From contig FNBQ01000029.1 of assembly GCA_900102385.1 (NCBI GenBank), forward strand, positions 747 through 44,157: 43,411 bases of DNA, read 5' to 3'. Below the pieces are notes generated by a model. That model worked only from the letters and a program-made list of their open reading frames with translations. It did no database searches and was not told where the DNA came from. Numbering within the stretch: position 1 is the stretch's first letter; the number at the start of each line of letters is the position of its first letter. Both the position numbers and the translations under genes were made by a program. The stretch is from Bacteroidales bacterium KHT7 (GTDB lineage: Bacteria; Bacteroidota; Bacteroidia; Bacteroidales; Bacteroidaceae). This document shows positions 1-8,210 of this stretch, piece after piece.

Positions 1-33
1 ATCGTAGGAAAATCGTAGGAAAATCGTAGGAAA
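1..33. repeat. Three tandem copies of an 11-bp unit
   Basis: The unit ATCGTAGGAAA occurs three times head to tail at the window edge and runs directly into the terminator hairpin. The array may continue to the left of the window. It shares its period and a TAGGAA core with the minus-strand reading of the longer array near 28.8 kb. Confidence 0.9.
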
Positions 34-68
34 ATCCTCTGGTTGAATCCCCAACCAGAGGATTTTTT
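33..68. terminator. Probable bidirectional terminator downstream of porE
   Basis: A 12-bp perfect stem (AATCCTCTGGTT with AACCAGAGGATT) and an 8-nt loop are followed on the plus strand by a T run, and on the minus strand by a shorter TTTT. It lies just past the porE stop codon. It could end porE transcription and also that of a plus-strand gene to the left of the window. Confidence 0.75.
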
Positions 69-86
69 ATAAGTATAGCACGCTTT

Positions 87-2060
87 TTACTTTTCAAACA
101 TATTGTACGTTGTTCTGAGTACGCGGAACTCGGTACGGCGGTTAAGCGAATTACAGATTTCCTGCTGCTCGTTTGGAAGTTTCTCAATATAATCCTTGGA
201 GAGCACATCGCCTTCTTTCAGAAAATCGAACGATTCGAGCATCTTCTTGCTTACAGTCTTAGGCTTGGTTACGCCATATCCAACAGGAGTGAGGCGTTCT
301 TTTGCAATTCCACTCTTTATCAAAAACTTAACACACGACTCGGCACGTTTTTGCGAGAGCCACAGATTGTATTTCTCGTCGCCGCGATAATCGCAATGCG
401 CGCCAAGTTCTATCGTGATGTTAGGATTCTCGTTCAGCAGAGTTACGAGAGCCATCAATTCGGTTTCCGACTCCTTTGTCAAATCGGCCTTGTCGAACTC
501 GTAGAGCACGTTGTCTATCAACACAGGTCTGCTGATTGACGGCAGCGGAAATTGCAGAACATATTCTTTTGTAACGCCGGCAGTATCGGCTCTGAAGTCT
601 TGTTTGTGATTAAGAAAACCCTTGCAAGTGCCAAGCAGAACGTAATCAACATTTGGCTTGACCTCAACCACAAATGAGCCGTCGCCCTTCACGCTTATCT
701 TCTGATTTGTGCCATCGTTGCCCACCACGTAGACGAGCGCCTGAGGCAGTTCGTAGCCGTCCTTCTCGTAAACCCATCCCTGAACGGTGAGGATATTTTC
801 GGCAAGTTCGAAACTGTAGATGTGGTCCCATCCGTGACCGTCGTTGCGATTGCTCGAGAAGAATCCGCGGTTGTAAATGCCATCGAACGTAAGACCGAAG
901 TCATCGCCCTCCGAATTTAGCGGATAGCCAAGGCGGTTAAGCGTCCATGCCTTGAGCGAGTCTTGTTTGGCGCACCACACATCGAGTCCGCCCATGCCCG
1001 GATGTCCGTTTGATGAGAAATATAGGTCGCCGTTTGGGCGGAATGTCGGAAACATCTCGTCGCCGGGCGTATTTATCGGCGCACCCAGATTCTCAACGCC
1101 GCCAAAGTTATCATCGGCAGTTATACGAACGCGCCAGATGTCGAGTCCGCCCTCTCCGCCGGGCATATCAGAAACGAAATAAAGCCATTGTCCGTCGGGC
1201 GATACTGCCGGATGGGCGTACGACGAAAGCGAATCCTTTGTCAGAACGCAAGCCGTAGGGGTGCTCCACGAAGCATCGGAGCGCGTACTTTTGAAAATCT
1301 CGGTATAGCGCGGATACGACTCGTCCTCGCGGCATCGGGTAAAATACATCGTTTTTCCGTCGGGCGCGAAGCAGCATGCGCCCTCGTCTTCTTCCGAATT
1401 TATTGCATCGGTAATAACCTCTGGCTTAGTCCATTTGCCTTTCTCGTCTTTCTTGCACACGAAGAAATCGCCGTTCTTCACGCCCGTTATTCCGTTGAGT
1501 TTGTCGCCTTTCGCCTGCGGACGCGTTGACGACAGAAAAAGTTGGTCGTCGCCCAAAAGCATCGGCGAGAAGTCGGAACGGCGCGAGTTGAACATATCAA
1601 ACTTCTTGACCTTGTAGCCCGATGATTCTTCTTTCCATTTCCGTGCATTCTGAGCCGAAATCAAACCGTTCATGGCGAGTTTGTCGGCAGGCTTGTGCGC
1701 GAGGTAAATCTCGTAGTTTTTGGCAGCGTTCTTGTAGTCCTTGTCGCGCCGCTGCATCTCGGCAAGATAGAAGAAGACGATAGAATCGTGATATTTATAT
1801 CGAACGGCATTCTGATATGCGCCTCTCGCCCTCGATGTATAGTTTATCTTTCGGTAGCACTCGGCAAGGGCGAAAGCGCGCTCGCCACGCAGCTTGCGCT
1901 CTTTCGGCGGTGTCTGGCTGTATGCTTTTTTGTACATCTGCGCAGCGTTGAAATATTCGCCAAGAGCAAGAGACTGCTCCGCCTTGCGAACGGAATTCTC
2001 CGCTCCGCACGAGAAAAGCATAAGCGCGCCAAGCACTAAGACTATGATGTTCGACTTCAT
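87..2060 (-). CDS. porE: PorE-like T9SS lipoprotein: TPR, beta-propeller, CRD and OmpA domains
   Basis: This 657-residue lipoprotein has a short signal peptide ending in a lipobox (LMLFSC, Cys18). The domain order is TPR-like helices (about 25-140), PD40/WD40-like propeller blades with repeated SPDG/APDG and YFSS motifs (about 165-425), a carboxypeptidase-regulatory-like fold (about 430-500) and a C-terminal OmpA peptidoglycan-binding domain (about 520-650, with CDYRGDEKYN and the RAES segment). That order and length match Porphyromonas PorE (PG1058), which anchors the type IX secretion machinery to peptidoglycan from the periplasmic side. The start codon overlaps the topB stop by 4 nt (ATGA), so the two genes should be co-transcribed and translationally coupled. 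Generic OmpA/PD40 lipoproteins are the alternative; PorX and PorW in the same window favour PorE. Confidence 0.85.
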   Translation of the reverse strand: MKSNIIVLVLGALMLFSCGAENSVRKAEQSLALGEYFNAAQMYKKAYSQTPPKERKLRGERAFALAECYRKINYTSRARGAYQNAVRYKYHDSIVFFYLAEMQRRDKDYKNAAKNYEIYLAHKPADKLAMNGLISAQNARKWKEESSGYKVKKFDMFNSRRSDFSPMLLGDDQLFLSSTRPQAKGDKLNGITGVKNGDFFVCKKDEKGKWTKPEVITDAINSEEDEGACCFAPDGKTMYFTRCREDESYPRYTEIFKSTRSDASWSTPTACVLTKDSLSSYAHPAVSPDGQWLYFVSDMPGGEGGLDIWRVRITADDNFGGVENLGAPINTPGDEMFPTFRPNGDLYFSSNGHPGMGGLDVWCAKQDSLKAWTLNRLGYPLNSEGDDFGLTFDGIYNRGFFSSNRNDGHGWDHIYSFELAENILTVQGWVYEKDGYELPQALVYVVGNDGTNQKISVKGDGSFVVEVKPNVDYVLLGTCKGFLNHKQDFRADTAGVTKEYVLQFPLPSISRPVLIDNVLYEFDKADLTKESETELMALVTLLNENPNITIELGAHCDYRGDEKYNLWLSQKRAESCVKFLIKSGIAKERLTPVGYGVTKPKTVSKKMLESFDFLKEGDVLSKDYIEKLPNEQQEICNSLNRRTEFRVLRTTYNMFEK

Positions 2061-4141
2061 TTGACTTCAGTATTAAACGGAAGGACGAACTTGCAGCCCG
2101 ACTTCCAGTTTGAGCACCCGTAAGCCGCCCTGCCCTTTATTATGCGACCTTGTCCGCACACCGGGCATACCGTGTCTATCAGTTCGTCCGACGGGACAAG
2201 CGACTGAGATGCCGGTTTTGGCTTCGGACTGTCCGAGCCGCCAGATGCCACCGCAGCCTCATCGCCCTCGTCGCCGTCTTTCTTCTTCGACGACTTTCGC
2301 GGAGCGCGTTTCTTTGGCGCAGGCTTCTCCTCCTCTACTTCTAACGAAATTCTTCGGTTTGTATTGTCTGCCAGCACCTGATTTACAATGTCTGTAACCA
2401 TCTGCTTCAGTTCGCCCACGAAGGTAGCCGCGTCGTAACTCTTCTTTTCTATCTCGCGTAGTTTCTTCTCCCAGATTCCCGTTAGTTCGGCACTCTTCAG
2501 CAGTTCCTCGCGGATAAGGCCGATAAGCTCCATGCCTGTTGGAGTGGCTACGAGATTCTTCTTCTCCTTGCGGATATACTTGCGTTTGAAGAGCGTCTCG
2601 ATGATAGCAGCTCGGGTTGACGGGCGACCTATTCCGTTCTCCTTCAAGGCATCGCGCAACTCGTCTGAGTCGACCAGCTTACCTGCCGTTTCCATGGCGC
2701 GCAAAAGCGTTGCCTCGGTATAGAACTTTGGCGGAGTGGTCATCTTCTCGGCAAGGTCGGGAATGTGCTCGCCGCTCTCGCCCTTCACGAAGGCTGGCAG
2801 AACGCGTTCCTCATCCTTCTCCTTATTCGCCTCTTCGTCAGGCAAATTGGTCTGCTGCTTCTCGAAAATCACACGCCAGCCCGGTTCAAGAATCTGCTTT
2901 CCCGTTGCCTTGAACTCTATCTTATCAACCTCGCCCATAACGGTAGTAGTGGCAAACTTGCAGTCGGGATAGAACACGGCAATGAAGCGGCGCGCAATCA
3001 TATCGTACACATGCTTTTCCATGTCCGAGAGGTTTGTGGGCGGCACGCCTGTCGGGATGATGGCATGGTGGTCTGTAACCTTGCTTGAGTCGAACACCTT
3101 CTTGCTCTTCAGAAGTTTCTTTCCGCCGAGAGGAGCAATAAACTGCTGATAATCACGAAGTCCCGAAAGAATCTGCGGACACTTTGGGTAAATATCATCG
3201 CTCAGGAATGTAGTATCAACACGCGGATATGTTGTGAATTTCTTCTCGTAGAGCGACTGGATCAGTTGCAATGTCTGGTCGGCAGAATAGCCGAATTTCT
3301 TGTTGCACTCAACCTGAAGCGACGTAAGGTCGAACAGTCGCGGAGGTGCTTCCGTTCCGTTCTTCTTCGACACATCGGTAACGGTAAACAGCGCGTTCTT
3401 CACCTTTTCAAGAAAGGCGAAACCCTCTTCCTTGCTCGTAAACTTACCTTTTGTTGATGCAAAGATTACGTTGCGGTATTTAGTTGTCAGAACCCAATAA
3501 GGCTCTGGCACAAAGTTGTCTATTTCGTGCTGACGCTTTACGATTAGTGCCAGCGTAGGCGTCTGCACTCGCCCAATAGAGAGAACTTGCCTGTTCTGTC
3601 CGTATTTTAAGGTGTACAGACGAGTTGCGTTCATACCCAAGACCCAGTCGCCAATGGCGCGACAGAGTCCGGCCTCGTAGAGCGACTGGTACACGGACTG
3701 GTCTTTCAGTTCCTTGAATCCGTCGCGTATAGCCTCTTCGGTCAGCGACGAAATCCACAGACGCTCCACAGGACATTTCGCCCCAGCCTTCTGCATCACC
3801 CATCGCTGAATCAGTTCACCTTCCTGCCCGGCATCGCCGCAGTTTATAATCTTCTCGGCATTCGACATCAGTTTCTCAATCACCGCAAACTGCTTCTCAA
3901 TGCCCTTGTCAGCCTTCAGTTTTATGCCAAAGCGTTGCGGAATCATGGGCAGACTGCTCAGAGTCCAATGCTTCCACATTGGTGTATATTCATGAGGTTC
4001 TTTCAACTCGCAGAGATGACCGAATGTCCACGTTACCTGATAGCCGTTTCCTTCAAGATAGCCATCGCGCTGCGACGTTGCTCCAAGCACATTGGCTATG
4101 TCCTTGGCAACACTCGGTTTCTCAGCAATACATACAATCAT
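2057..4141 (-). CDS. topB: DNA topoisomerase III
   Basis: This 694-residue type IA topoisomerase relaxes or decatenates DNA through a single-strand break. The N terminus is a TOPRIM domain (IAEKPSVAKDIANVLG at 5-20; CGDAGQEGEL at 101-110). The active-site tyrosine lies in the TTYPRVDTTFLSDDIY segment near residue 300. IGRVQTPTLALIV is another typical block. A Lys/Pro-rich linker leads to a C-terminal four-cysteine zinc ribbon (CPVC...CSNWKSGC). The TOPRIM motif reads D-A-G-Q-E rather than the usual D-x-D-x-E. Length is normal for bacterial TopB. It is the first gene of a topB-porE unit, with its own -7 element between it and the upstream rsmF-like gene. Confidence 0.95.
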   Translation of the reverse strand: MIVCIAEKPSVAKDIANVLGATSQRDGYLEGNGYQVTWTFGHLCELKEPHEYTPMWKHWTLSSLPMIPQRFGIKLKADKGIEKQFAVIEKLMSNAEKIINCGDAGQEGELIQRWVMQKAGAKCPVERLWISSLTEEAIRDGFKELKDQSVYQSLYEAGLCRAIGDWVLGMNATRLYTLKYGQNRQVLSIGRVQTPTLALIVKRQHEIDNFVPEPYWVLTTKYRNVIFASTKGKFTSKEEGFAFLEKVKNALFTVTDVSKKNGTEAPPRLFDLTSLQVECNKKFGYSADQTLQLIQSLYEKKFTTYPRVDTTFLSDDIYPKCPQILSGLRDYQQFIAPLGGKKLLKSKKVFDSSKVTDHHAIIPTGVPPTNLSDMEKHVYDMIARRFIAVFYPDCKFATTTVMGEVDKIEFKATGKQILEPGWRVIFEKQQTNLPDEEANKEKDEERVLPAFVKGESGEHIPDLAEKMTTPPKFYTEATLLRAMETAGKLVDSDELRDALKENGIGRPSTRAAIIETLFKRKYIRKEKKNLVATPTGMELIGLIREELLKSAELTGIWEKKLREIEKKSYDAATFVGELKQMVTDIVNQVLADNTNRRISLEVEEEKPAPKKRAPRKSSKKKDGDEGDEAAVASGGSDSPKPKPASQSLVPSDELIDTVCPVCGQGRIIKGRAAYGCSNWKSGCKFVLPFNTEVK

Positions 4142-4166
4142 ATTTGTTTATTCTTTTTTTGGAAGT

Positions 4167-4175
4167 GCAAAATTA
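4167..4175 (-). promoter_or_regulatory. -7 element for topB-porE
   Basis: On the minus strand this reads TAATTTTGC, matching the Bacteroidetes -7 pattern TAnnTTTG, 25 nt before the topB ATG. No clear -33 TTTG is seen at the right distance. Confidence 0.5.
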
Positions 4176-4186
4176 ACAAATTTTAC

Positions 4187-5602
4187 TTACATAAAAGAGA
4201 ATTGCCCCTTCTCCTCAATCTCCTTCGGAATAAATCCGCTGCGTATGCGCCATTCTTGCGGATAGAGGTTGTTGGCACGGTTTCCGATGTTCTTTACGAA
4301 TCCCAGCGGATGATTCTTGTAGGTTACAAGAACATAGCCTCGCGGAGTTCCGTCGGGCATGGCAACAGCCTCTTTGCGCAGATATGCTATCGCCGACATA
4401 TAGTCGAGTTCCACCGTCGGGAATGTGTCGCGATAAAGAGCCGTAGACAGAGCCAGAGCCACATCGGGCTGCCAGTCCCTGCCTTTCAGCATGGCGAGTT
4501 CTATGCCAGCGTGCATCACGCTAAGTTCCTTGCTGAGACTATCATATACTTCAATGTATGCCGTCGGAAAAGCCACAGGCTGCTCGCCTCGCCACACAAA
4601 TTCAAAGTCGCCCGAAACATATTGCTTCAGTTCCTTCGGAAATGCAGGCACACTCTTCGGCTTTGCGTCCTTGCCTTTTTTCTTCTTTGCCGGTTTCTCC
4701 TCCGGAATATCGTCCTCGGCATCCAAAGGCTTTCGCATAAGGCAGAGGAAGAAACCCTCGCCCTTTGTGATATGCGGCATAAAATGATACACATCATACG
4801 GCGTGCCAACGGTGTTGCCCTTTATGTTCCATTCGGGTTTCGTTTCAACCTTCAGGACTTCCGCTCCAAGATTCTTAACAATCCACTCTACGTTGCCCTC
4901 GTCTTCGAGAACGTTGTATGTGCAGGTGCTGTAAACAAGCAGTCCGCCGGGTTTCAGGCATCGCCAGATGTCGTTTATTATACTTCGCTGAAGGCTCTCG
5001 CACTCGGCAACCTTAGCGGTGCTCCAATCCGAAACAGCCACCTCGTCCTTGCGGAACATTCCCTCGCCCGAGCAAGGCACGTCGGCAACAATCAGGTCGA
5101 ACAGATGCACGAACTTCGAGAAATCGGCAGGATAGTTATTCGTGACGATGCTGAGCGGATGTCCCCACTTGGTAATATTTTCAGAAAGCACCTGAGCACG
5201 CGGACGTATAGGCTCGTTGCTCACAAGCAGACTGCCTTCGGGAAGGGCTGCGCGAAGAAGCGTGCTCTTTCCGCCGGGCGATGCGCAGAGGTCGAGCGCA
5301 ACGACTGGCTTATCGACATACTGCTCAACGACTTGCGTCAGGAACATCGACGATGCCTCCTGAACATAATACGCGCCCGAATGTAGCAAAGGGTCGAACG
5401 TGAAAGACGGTCGCGTTTCGAGATACCTGCCATATTTCTCCGACCACGGCACAGCCTGCGCCGACAGTTCGCCAGTCCACTTTGCCGGATTGAGTCTTAT
5501 GCTCACCGGCGACTCGGTGGCAAGCGCATCGGCGAGCGACTTATATTCGTCATCGCCTATAAGCCTGCGTGTATATAATTCAAAATCTTCTGGAATATTC
5601 AT
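4187..5602 (-). CDS. RsmF-type rRNA (cytosine-C5) methyltransferase (NOL1/NOP2/Sun family)
   Basis: This SAM-dependent RNA m5C methyltransferase has 471 residues from the chosen start. Visible motifs are SAM motif I (LDLCASPGGKSTLL), motif IV with the conserved Pro-Cys (VADVPCSGEGMFRKD) and motif VI with the catalytic Cys (YSTCTYNVLEDEGNV). The C-terminal region, after a Lys-rich linker (PAKKKKGKDAKPK), fits an RsmF-like RNA-binding extension. An upstream in-frame start exists at 5680, but it lies beyond a strong promoter (-33 TTTG, 19 nt, TATCTTTGC), so ATG 5602 is chosen (MNIPEDFELYTRRL). The -7 box ends 7 nt before that ATG, which implies an extremely short or absent 5' leader. RsmF or RsmB specificity cannot be settled by eye. 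Confidence 0.88.
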   Translation of the reverse strand: MNIPEDFELYTRRLIGDDEYKSLADALATESPVSIRLNPAKWTGELSAQAVPWSEKYGRYLETRPSFTFDPLLHSGAYYVQEASSMFLTQVVEQYVDKPVVALDLCASPGGKSTLLRAALPEGSLLVSNEPIRPRAQVLSENITKWGHPLSIVTNNYPADFSKFVHLFDLIVADVPCSGEGMFRKDEVAVSDWSTAKVAECESLQRSIINDIWRCLKPGGLLVYSTCTYNVLEDEGNVEWIVKNLGAEVLKVETKPEWNIKGNTVGTPYDVYHFMPHITKGEGFFLCLMRKPLDAEDDIPEEKPAKKKKGKDAKPKSVPAFPKELKQYVSGDFEFVWRGEQPVAFPTAYIEVYDSLSKELSVMHAGIELAMLKGRDWQPDVALALSTALYRDTFPTVELDYMSAIAYLRKEAVAMPDGTPRGYVLVTYKNHPLGFVKNIGNRANNLYPQEWRIRSGFIPKEIEEKGQFSFM

Positions 5603-5609
5603 ACTATTG

Positions 5610-5641
5610 GCAAAGATACAGCAATCCGAAAGCAGAACAAA
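5610..5641 (-). promoter_or_regulatory. Bacteroidetes-type promoter of the rsmF-like gene
   Basis: On the minus strand, TTTG (5638-5641) is followed by a 19-nt spacer and TATCTTTGC (5610-5618). This is close to the full consensus. It decides the start codon at 5602. Confidence 0.75.
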
Positions 5642-5799
5642 ATAAATCATACGATTTTTAGGCAAGCCGAAACTATACAAAACAAAAATAGACCCCTACA
5701 TTCACATGCAAGAGCCTACTACAATCATAAATAAACTACCTAAAACTTACCTAAAACTAGTACAATAACTGTAATCTTTTCAATCCAAACTCAAAAGCT

Positions 5800-5871
5800 T
5801 TACCTTAAAATCACTATTTTACCCAATATAACTTTATAATATGAGTTCACTTCAATCAGTGATAGCCTCAT
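5800..5871 (-). CDS. Possible 23-residue peptide in the orphan transcript
   Basis: ATG at 5871 opens a 23-codon frame ending in TAA. The product begins MRLSLIEVNSYYK and ends in a hydrophobic/basic tail. It lies about 85 nt downstream of the transcription start expected from the 5956-5988 promoter. No ribosome binding site is visible and no family is recognised. It could be chance or a leader peptide. Confidence 0.2.
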   Translation of the reverse strand: MRLSLIEVNSYYKVILGKIVILR

Positions 5872-5955
5872 CTTATTTGTCTTAATCCGACATCAACTTC
5901 AACAATTCAACTTATGTTTTCGACTCGCATCCGAGTCTGTTTTTATTATCACATT

Positions 5956-5988
5956 GCAAATATAAACACTAAAATTAAATTTAACAAA
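5956..5988 (-). promoter_or_regulatory. Orphan consensus promoter reading towards rsmF
   Basis: On the minus strand, TTTG (5985-5988), a 20-nt spacer and TATATTTGC (5956-5964) match the consensus. The nearest gene in that direction (rsmF-like, start 5602) has its own promoter, so this one would drive a transcript of roughly 300 nt or a very long leader. A stem-loop sits about 14 nt into the expected RNA. Confidence 0.55.
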
Positions 5989-6254
5989 TTTTTTAATAAT
6001 TATTTTTTAGTATTTTTTAACTTTTTTTGAAGCAAAATATCTAACTGCTTAAATATCAGTATATTATAAATTTTTAATTACAAAACCATCATAACAACAA
6101 ATGACTAAAATATTAACAAATGTGAAAAAATCCTAAAATATTTCACATTTTTTAACATTACAGCCCTGTTTCAATATTAACACAATCGTACATATAGAAC
6201 AAGTCTTTTTACCTTAAATATATAATGTATAAAGCAAAATTGCAAAAATTATAT

Positions 6255-6263
6255 TACTTTTGC
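6255..6263 (+). promoter_or_regulatory. -7 element of thyA-folA
   Basis: TACTTTTGC matches TAnnTTTGC and ends 26 nt before the thyA ATG. An in-frame TTG at 6260 that could extend the ORF falls inside this box, so it is not the start. Confidence 0.6.
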
Positions 6264-6289
6264 CTTCAATTAAAAAATCAAAACATTTA

Positions 6290-7084
6290 ATGAAACAATA
6301 TCTTGATCTTGTAAACAGAATACTGACTGAGGGCGTTGAGAAGGGCGACCGCACCGGAACGGGAACAATCAGCGTATTCGGCCATCAGATGCGGTTTAAC
6401 CTCGAAGACGGATTTCCGCTTGTGACAACAAAGAAGGTTCATCTGAAATCGATAATCTACGAACTTCTGTGGTTTCTCAGAGGCGACACGAACGTAAAGT
6501 GGCTTCAGGAGCACGGCGTAAGAATATGGAACGAATGGGCCGATGAGAACGGAGACCTCGGACACGTCTACGGCTACCAGTGGCGCTCGTGGCCCGACTA
6601 CAAAGGCGGATACATCGACCAGATTTCGGAAGTGATAGAGCAGATAAAGAACAACCCTAACTCGCGCCGACTTATAGTTAACGCTTGGAACGTGGCTGAC
6701 ATCGACAACATGAACCTGCCGCCTTGCCACATGTTCTTCCAGTTCTACGTTGCCGACGGTAAACTGAGTCTCCAACTATACCAGCGCAGCGCGGACACTT
6801 TCCTTGGCGTGCCGTTCAACATTGCATCGTATGCCCTTCTGCTTATGATGGTTGCTCAGGTTACAGGACTGAAGGCTGGTGAATTTGTCCACACGCTTGG
6901 CGATGCTCACATCTACAACGACCACATCGAACAGATGAAACTTCAACTTTCGCGCGAGCCTCGCAAGTTGCCTACGATGAAGATAAATCCCGAGGTGAAG
7001 AACATCTTCGACTTTAAGTTCGAGGATTTCGAACTCGAAGGCTACGACCCTCATCCGCACATCGCCGGAAAGGTTTCAGTTTAA
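6290..7084 (+). CDS. thyA: Thymidylate synthase
   Basis: ThyA makes dTMP from dUMP using methylene-tetrahydrofolate. From ATG 6290 ([15 protein letters not shown]) it is 264 residues, the same length as Escherichia coli ThyA. Visible motifs are the [16 protein letters not shown] block near the N terminus, the catalytic Cys in [13 protein letters not shown] (about 146), the dUMP-binding [21 protein letters not shown] and the [12 protein letters not shown] block. folA follows after 18 nt on the same strand. That is a logical pairing, because ThyA turns the cofactor into dihydrofolate and FolA reduces it again. Confidence 0.98.
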   Translation: MKQYLDLVNRILTEGVEKGDRTGTGTISVFGHQMRFNLEDGFPLVTTKKVHLKSIIYELLWFLRGDTNVKWLQEHGVRIWNEWADENGDLGHVYGYQWRSWPDYKGGYIDQISEVIEQIKNNPNSRRLIVNAWNVADIDNMNLPPCHMFFQFYVADGKLSLQLYQRSADTFLGVPFNIASYALLLMMVAQVTGLKAGEFVHTLGDAHIYNDHIEQMKLQLSREPRKLPTMKINPEVKNIFDFKFEDFELEGYDPHPHIAGKVSV

Positions 7085-7102
7085 TAAATCAAGAAGAAAA
7101 AT

Positions 7103-7591
7103 ATGATTAACATAATTGTCGCAATAGCCCGCAACAACGCCATAGGCTACAAGAATCAACTGATATATCATCTGAGCAACGATCTTAAAAGATTCAAGGC
7201 TCTCACAACAGGGCATACCATAATAATGGGCCGAAAGACGTTCGAGTCGCTTCCGAAGGGCGCGCTGCCAAACCGCCGCAACATCGTTCTGTCAAGACAG
7301 AAGGACATTGGGTTTGCCGGTGCAGAGCATTTCACATCGCTCGAAGAGGCTCTGGACAACTGCAAGGGCGAAGAGGACATCTACATAATTGGCGGCGAGA
7401 CGCTTTATCGCGAGGCCATGCCGATGGCAGACGCTATCTATGCCACCGAGGTTGACGACACTCCTGAGAATGCCGACGCCTTCTTTCCCGAGATTGACAA
7501 GAATGTTTGGGTAGTTAAAAACAACGAGGCACACGAGGCCGACGAGAAGCACGCACAGCGATACACGTTTGTTGACTATATAAAAAAGTAA
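7103..7591 (+). CDS. folA: Dihydrofolate reductase
   Basis: This 162-residue DHFR reduces dihydrofolate with NADPH. It shows the N-terminal IVAIARNNAIGYKNQLIYHLSNDLKRFK block with the acidic active-site Asp, the NADPH-binding IIMGRKTFESLPKGALPNRRNIVLSR segment, and the C-terminal IYIIGGETLYREAMPMADAIYATEV block. It is the second gene of a thyA-folA unit and ends at a hairpin shared with the convergent Lrp-type gene. Length and motifs are ordinary for chromosomal FolA, with no sign of a mobile trimethoprim-resistance type. Confidence 0.97.
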   Translation: MINIIVAIARNNAIGYKNQLIYHLSNDLKRFKALTTGHTIIMGRKTFESLPKGALPNRRNIVLSRQKDIGFAGAEHFTSLEEALDNCKGEEDIYIIGGETLYREAMPMADAIYATEVDDTPENADAFFPEIDKNVWVVKNNEAHEADEKHAQRYTFVDYIKK

Positions 7592-7616
7592 AAGCGTAGA
7601 ACTTAATCTACGCTTT
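7591..7616. terminator. Bidirectional terminator between folA and the lrp-like gene
   Basis: A 10-bp perfect stem (AAAGCGTAGA with TCTACGCTTT) and a 6-nt loop overlap the last codons of the minus-strand regulator and abut the folA stop codon. One short hairpin therefore serves both convergent genes. The flanking sequence is A/T rich on both sides but without a long T run. Confidence 0.65.
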
Positions 7617-8094
7617 CATTTTCGTCGCTCTCAATATCCATGATTGGCATCTGTCGCTTAATTGCCTCGTGGAACGAGATAATGGTCTCGGAACGGGCAA
7701 GTCCCAGCGGCTGGAGCTTGTCGTGGATAATACTCAACAAATGATGATTGTTGCGAGCATATATCTTTATGAACATGTCATAGCCTCCAGTTGTGAAATG
7801 ACACTCAACCACCTCCGGAATCTTGCGGAGAGCCTCTGTCACCTCGTCAAACTGCTCAGGGTCTTTTAGGTACAAGCCTATATATGCACAGGTTTCATAA
7901 CCAATCTTCTCAGGGTCTATTAGGTACTGTGAACCTTTCAAAATTCCTAGGTTTACTAGTTTCTGAATACGCTGGTGGATGGCCGCTCCCGACACATCGC
8001 ATGCTCGCGCCACCTCAAGGAATGGCACTCGTGCATTTTCTGCAATCATCCGCAGAATCTGCACATCCAACTTGTCAATCTGATGTTGTCCCAT
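7603..8094 (-). CDS. Lrp/AsnC family transcriptional regulator
   Basis: This regulator has 163 residues from ATG 8094 (MGQHQIDKLDVQILRMIAEN). The N-terminal AsnC-type helix-turn-helix (about 5-60; ARVPFLEVARACDVSGAAIHQRIQKLVNLGILKG) is followed by an AsnC effector/oligomerisation (RAM) domain (about 70-150; CAYIGLYLKDPEQFDEVTEALRKIPEVVECHFTTGGYDMFIKI). Such proteins sense amino acids or related small molecules. The ligand is unknown here. An upstream in-frame TTG at 8124 lies inside the -7 box, so it is rejected as start. The gene is divergent from the M64 peptidase gene, which could be a target, but nothing in the sequence proves that. Confidence 0.92.
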   Translation of the reverse strand: MGQHQIDKLDVQILRMIAENARVPFLEVARACDVSGAAIHQRIQKLVNLGILKGSQYLIDPEKIGYETCAYIGLYLKDPEQFDEVTEALRKIPEVVECHFTTGGYDMFIKIYARNNHHLLSIIHDKLQPLGLARSETIISFHEAIKRQMPIMDIESDENESVD

Positions 8095-8120
8095 ATTTTT
8101 TATTACTCTAAATAATTTTT

Positions 8121-8129
8121 GCAAATATA
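8121..8129 (-). promoter_or_regulatory. -7 element of the lrp-like gene
   Basis: The minus strand reads TATATTTGC, a consensus -7 box 26 nt before ATG 8094. No well-placed -33 TTTG was found. Confidence 0.55.
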
Positions 8130-8210
8130 GTACAAAGTAGATTATAAATCGTAACTTTAGTTTAAAAAAGTAGTTATATTTTTACAAAATAAATACAAAA
8201 TTAGTTACAA

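Larger units (their letters stand above)
5645..6254. other. AT-rich gap of about 600 bp with an orphan promoter
   Basis: No ORF of normal size is present. It holds a minus-strand promoter at 5956-5988, a hairpin (GACTCG with CGAGTC, 5922-5937), a 23-codon minus-strand ORF at 5800-5871, and a very AT-rich stretch from about 5965 to 6250 leading to the thyA promoter. Confidence 0.7.

Noticed and set aside
3935-5386. Plus-strand ORF of 483 codons
   Set aside because: It runs antisense over topB and the rsmF-like gene, which have clear motifs, and its own translation shows no recognisable domain. It is a shadow of codon bias.
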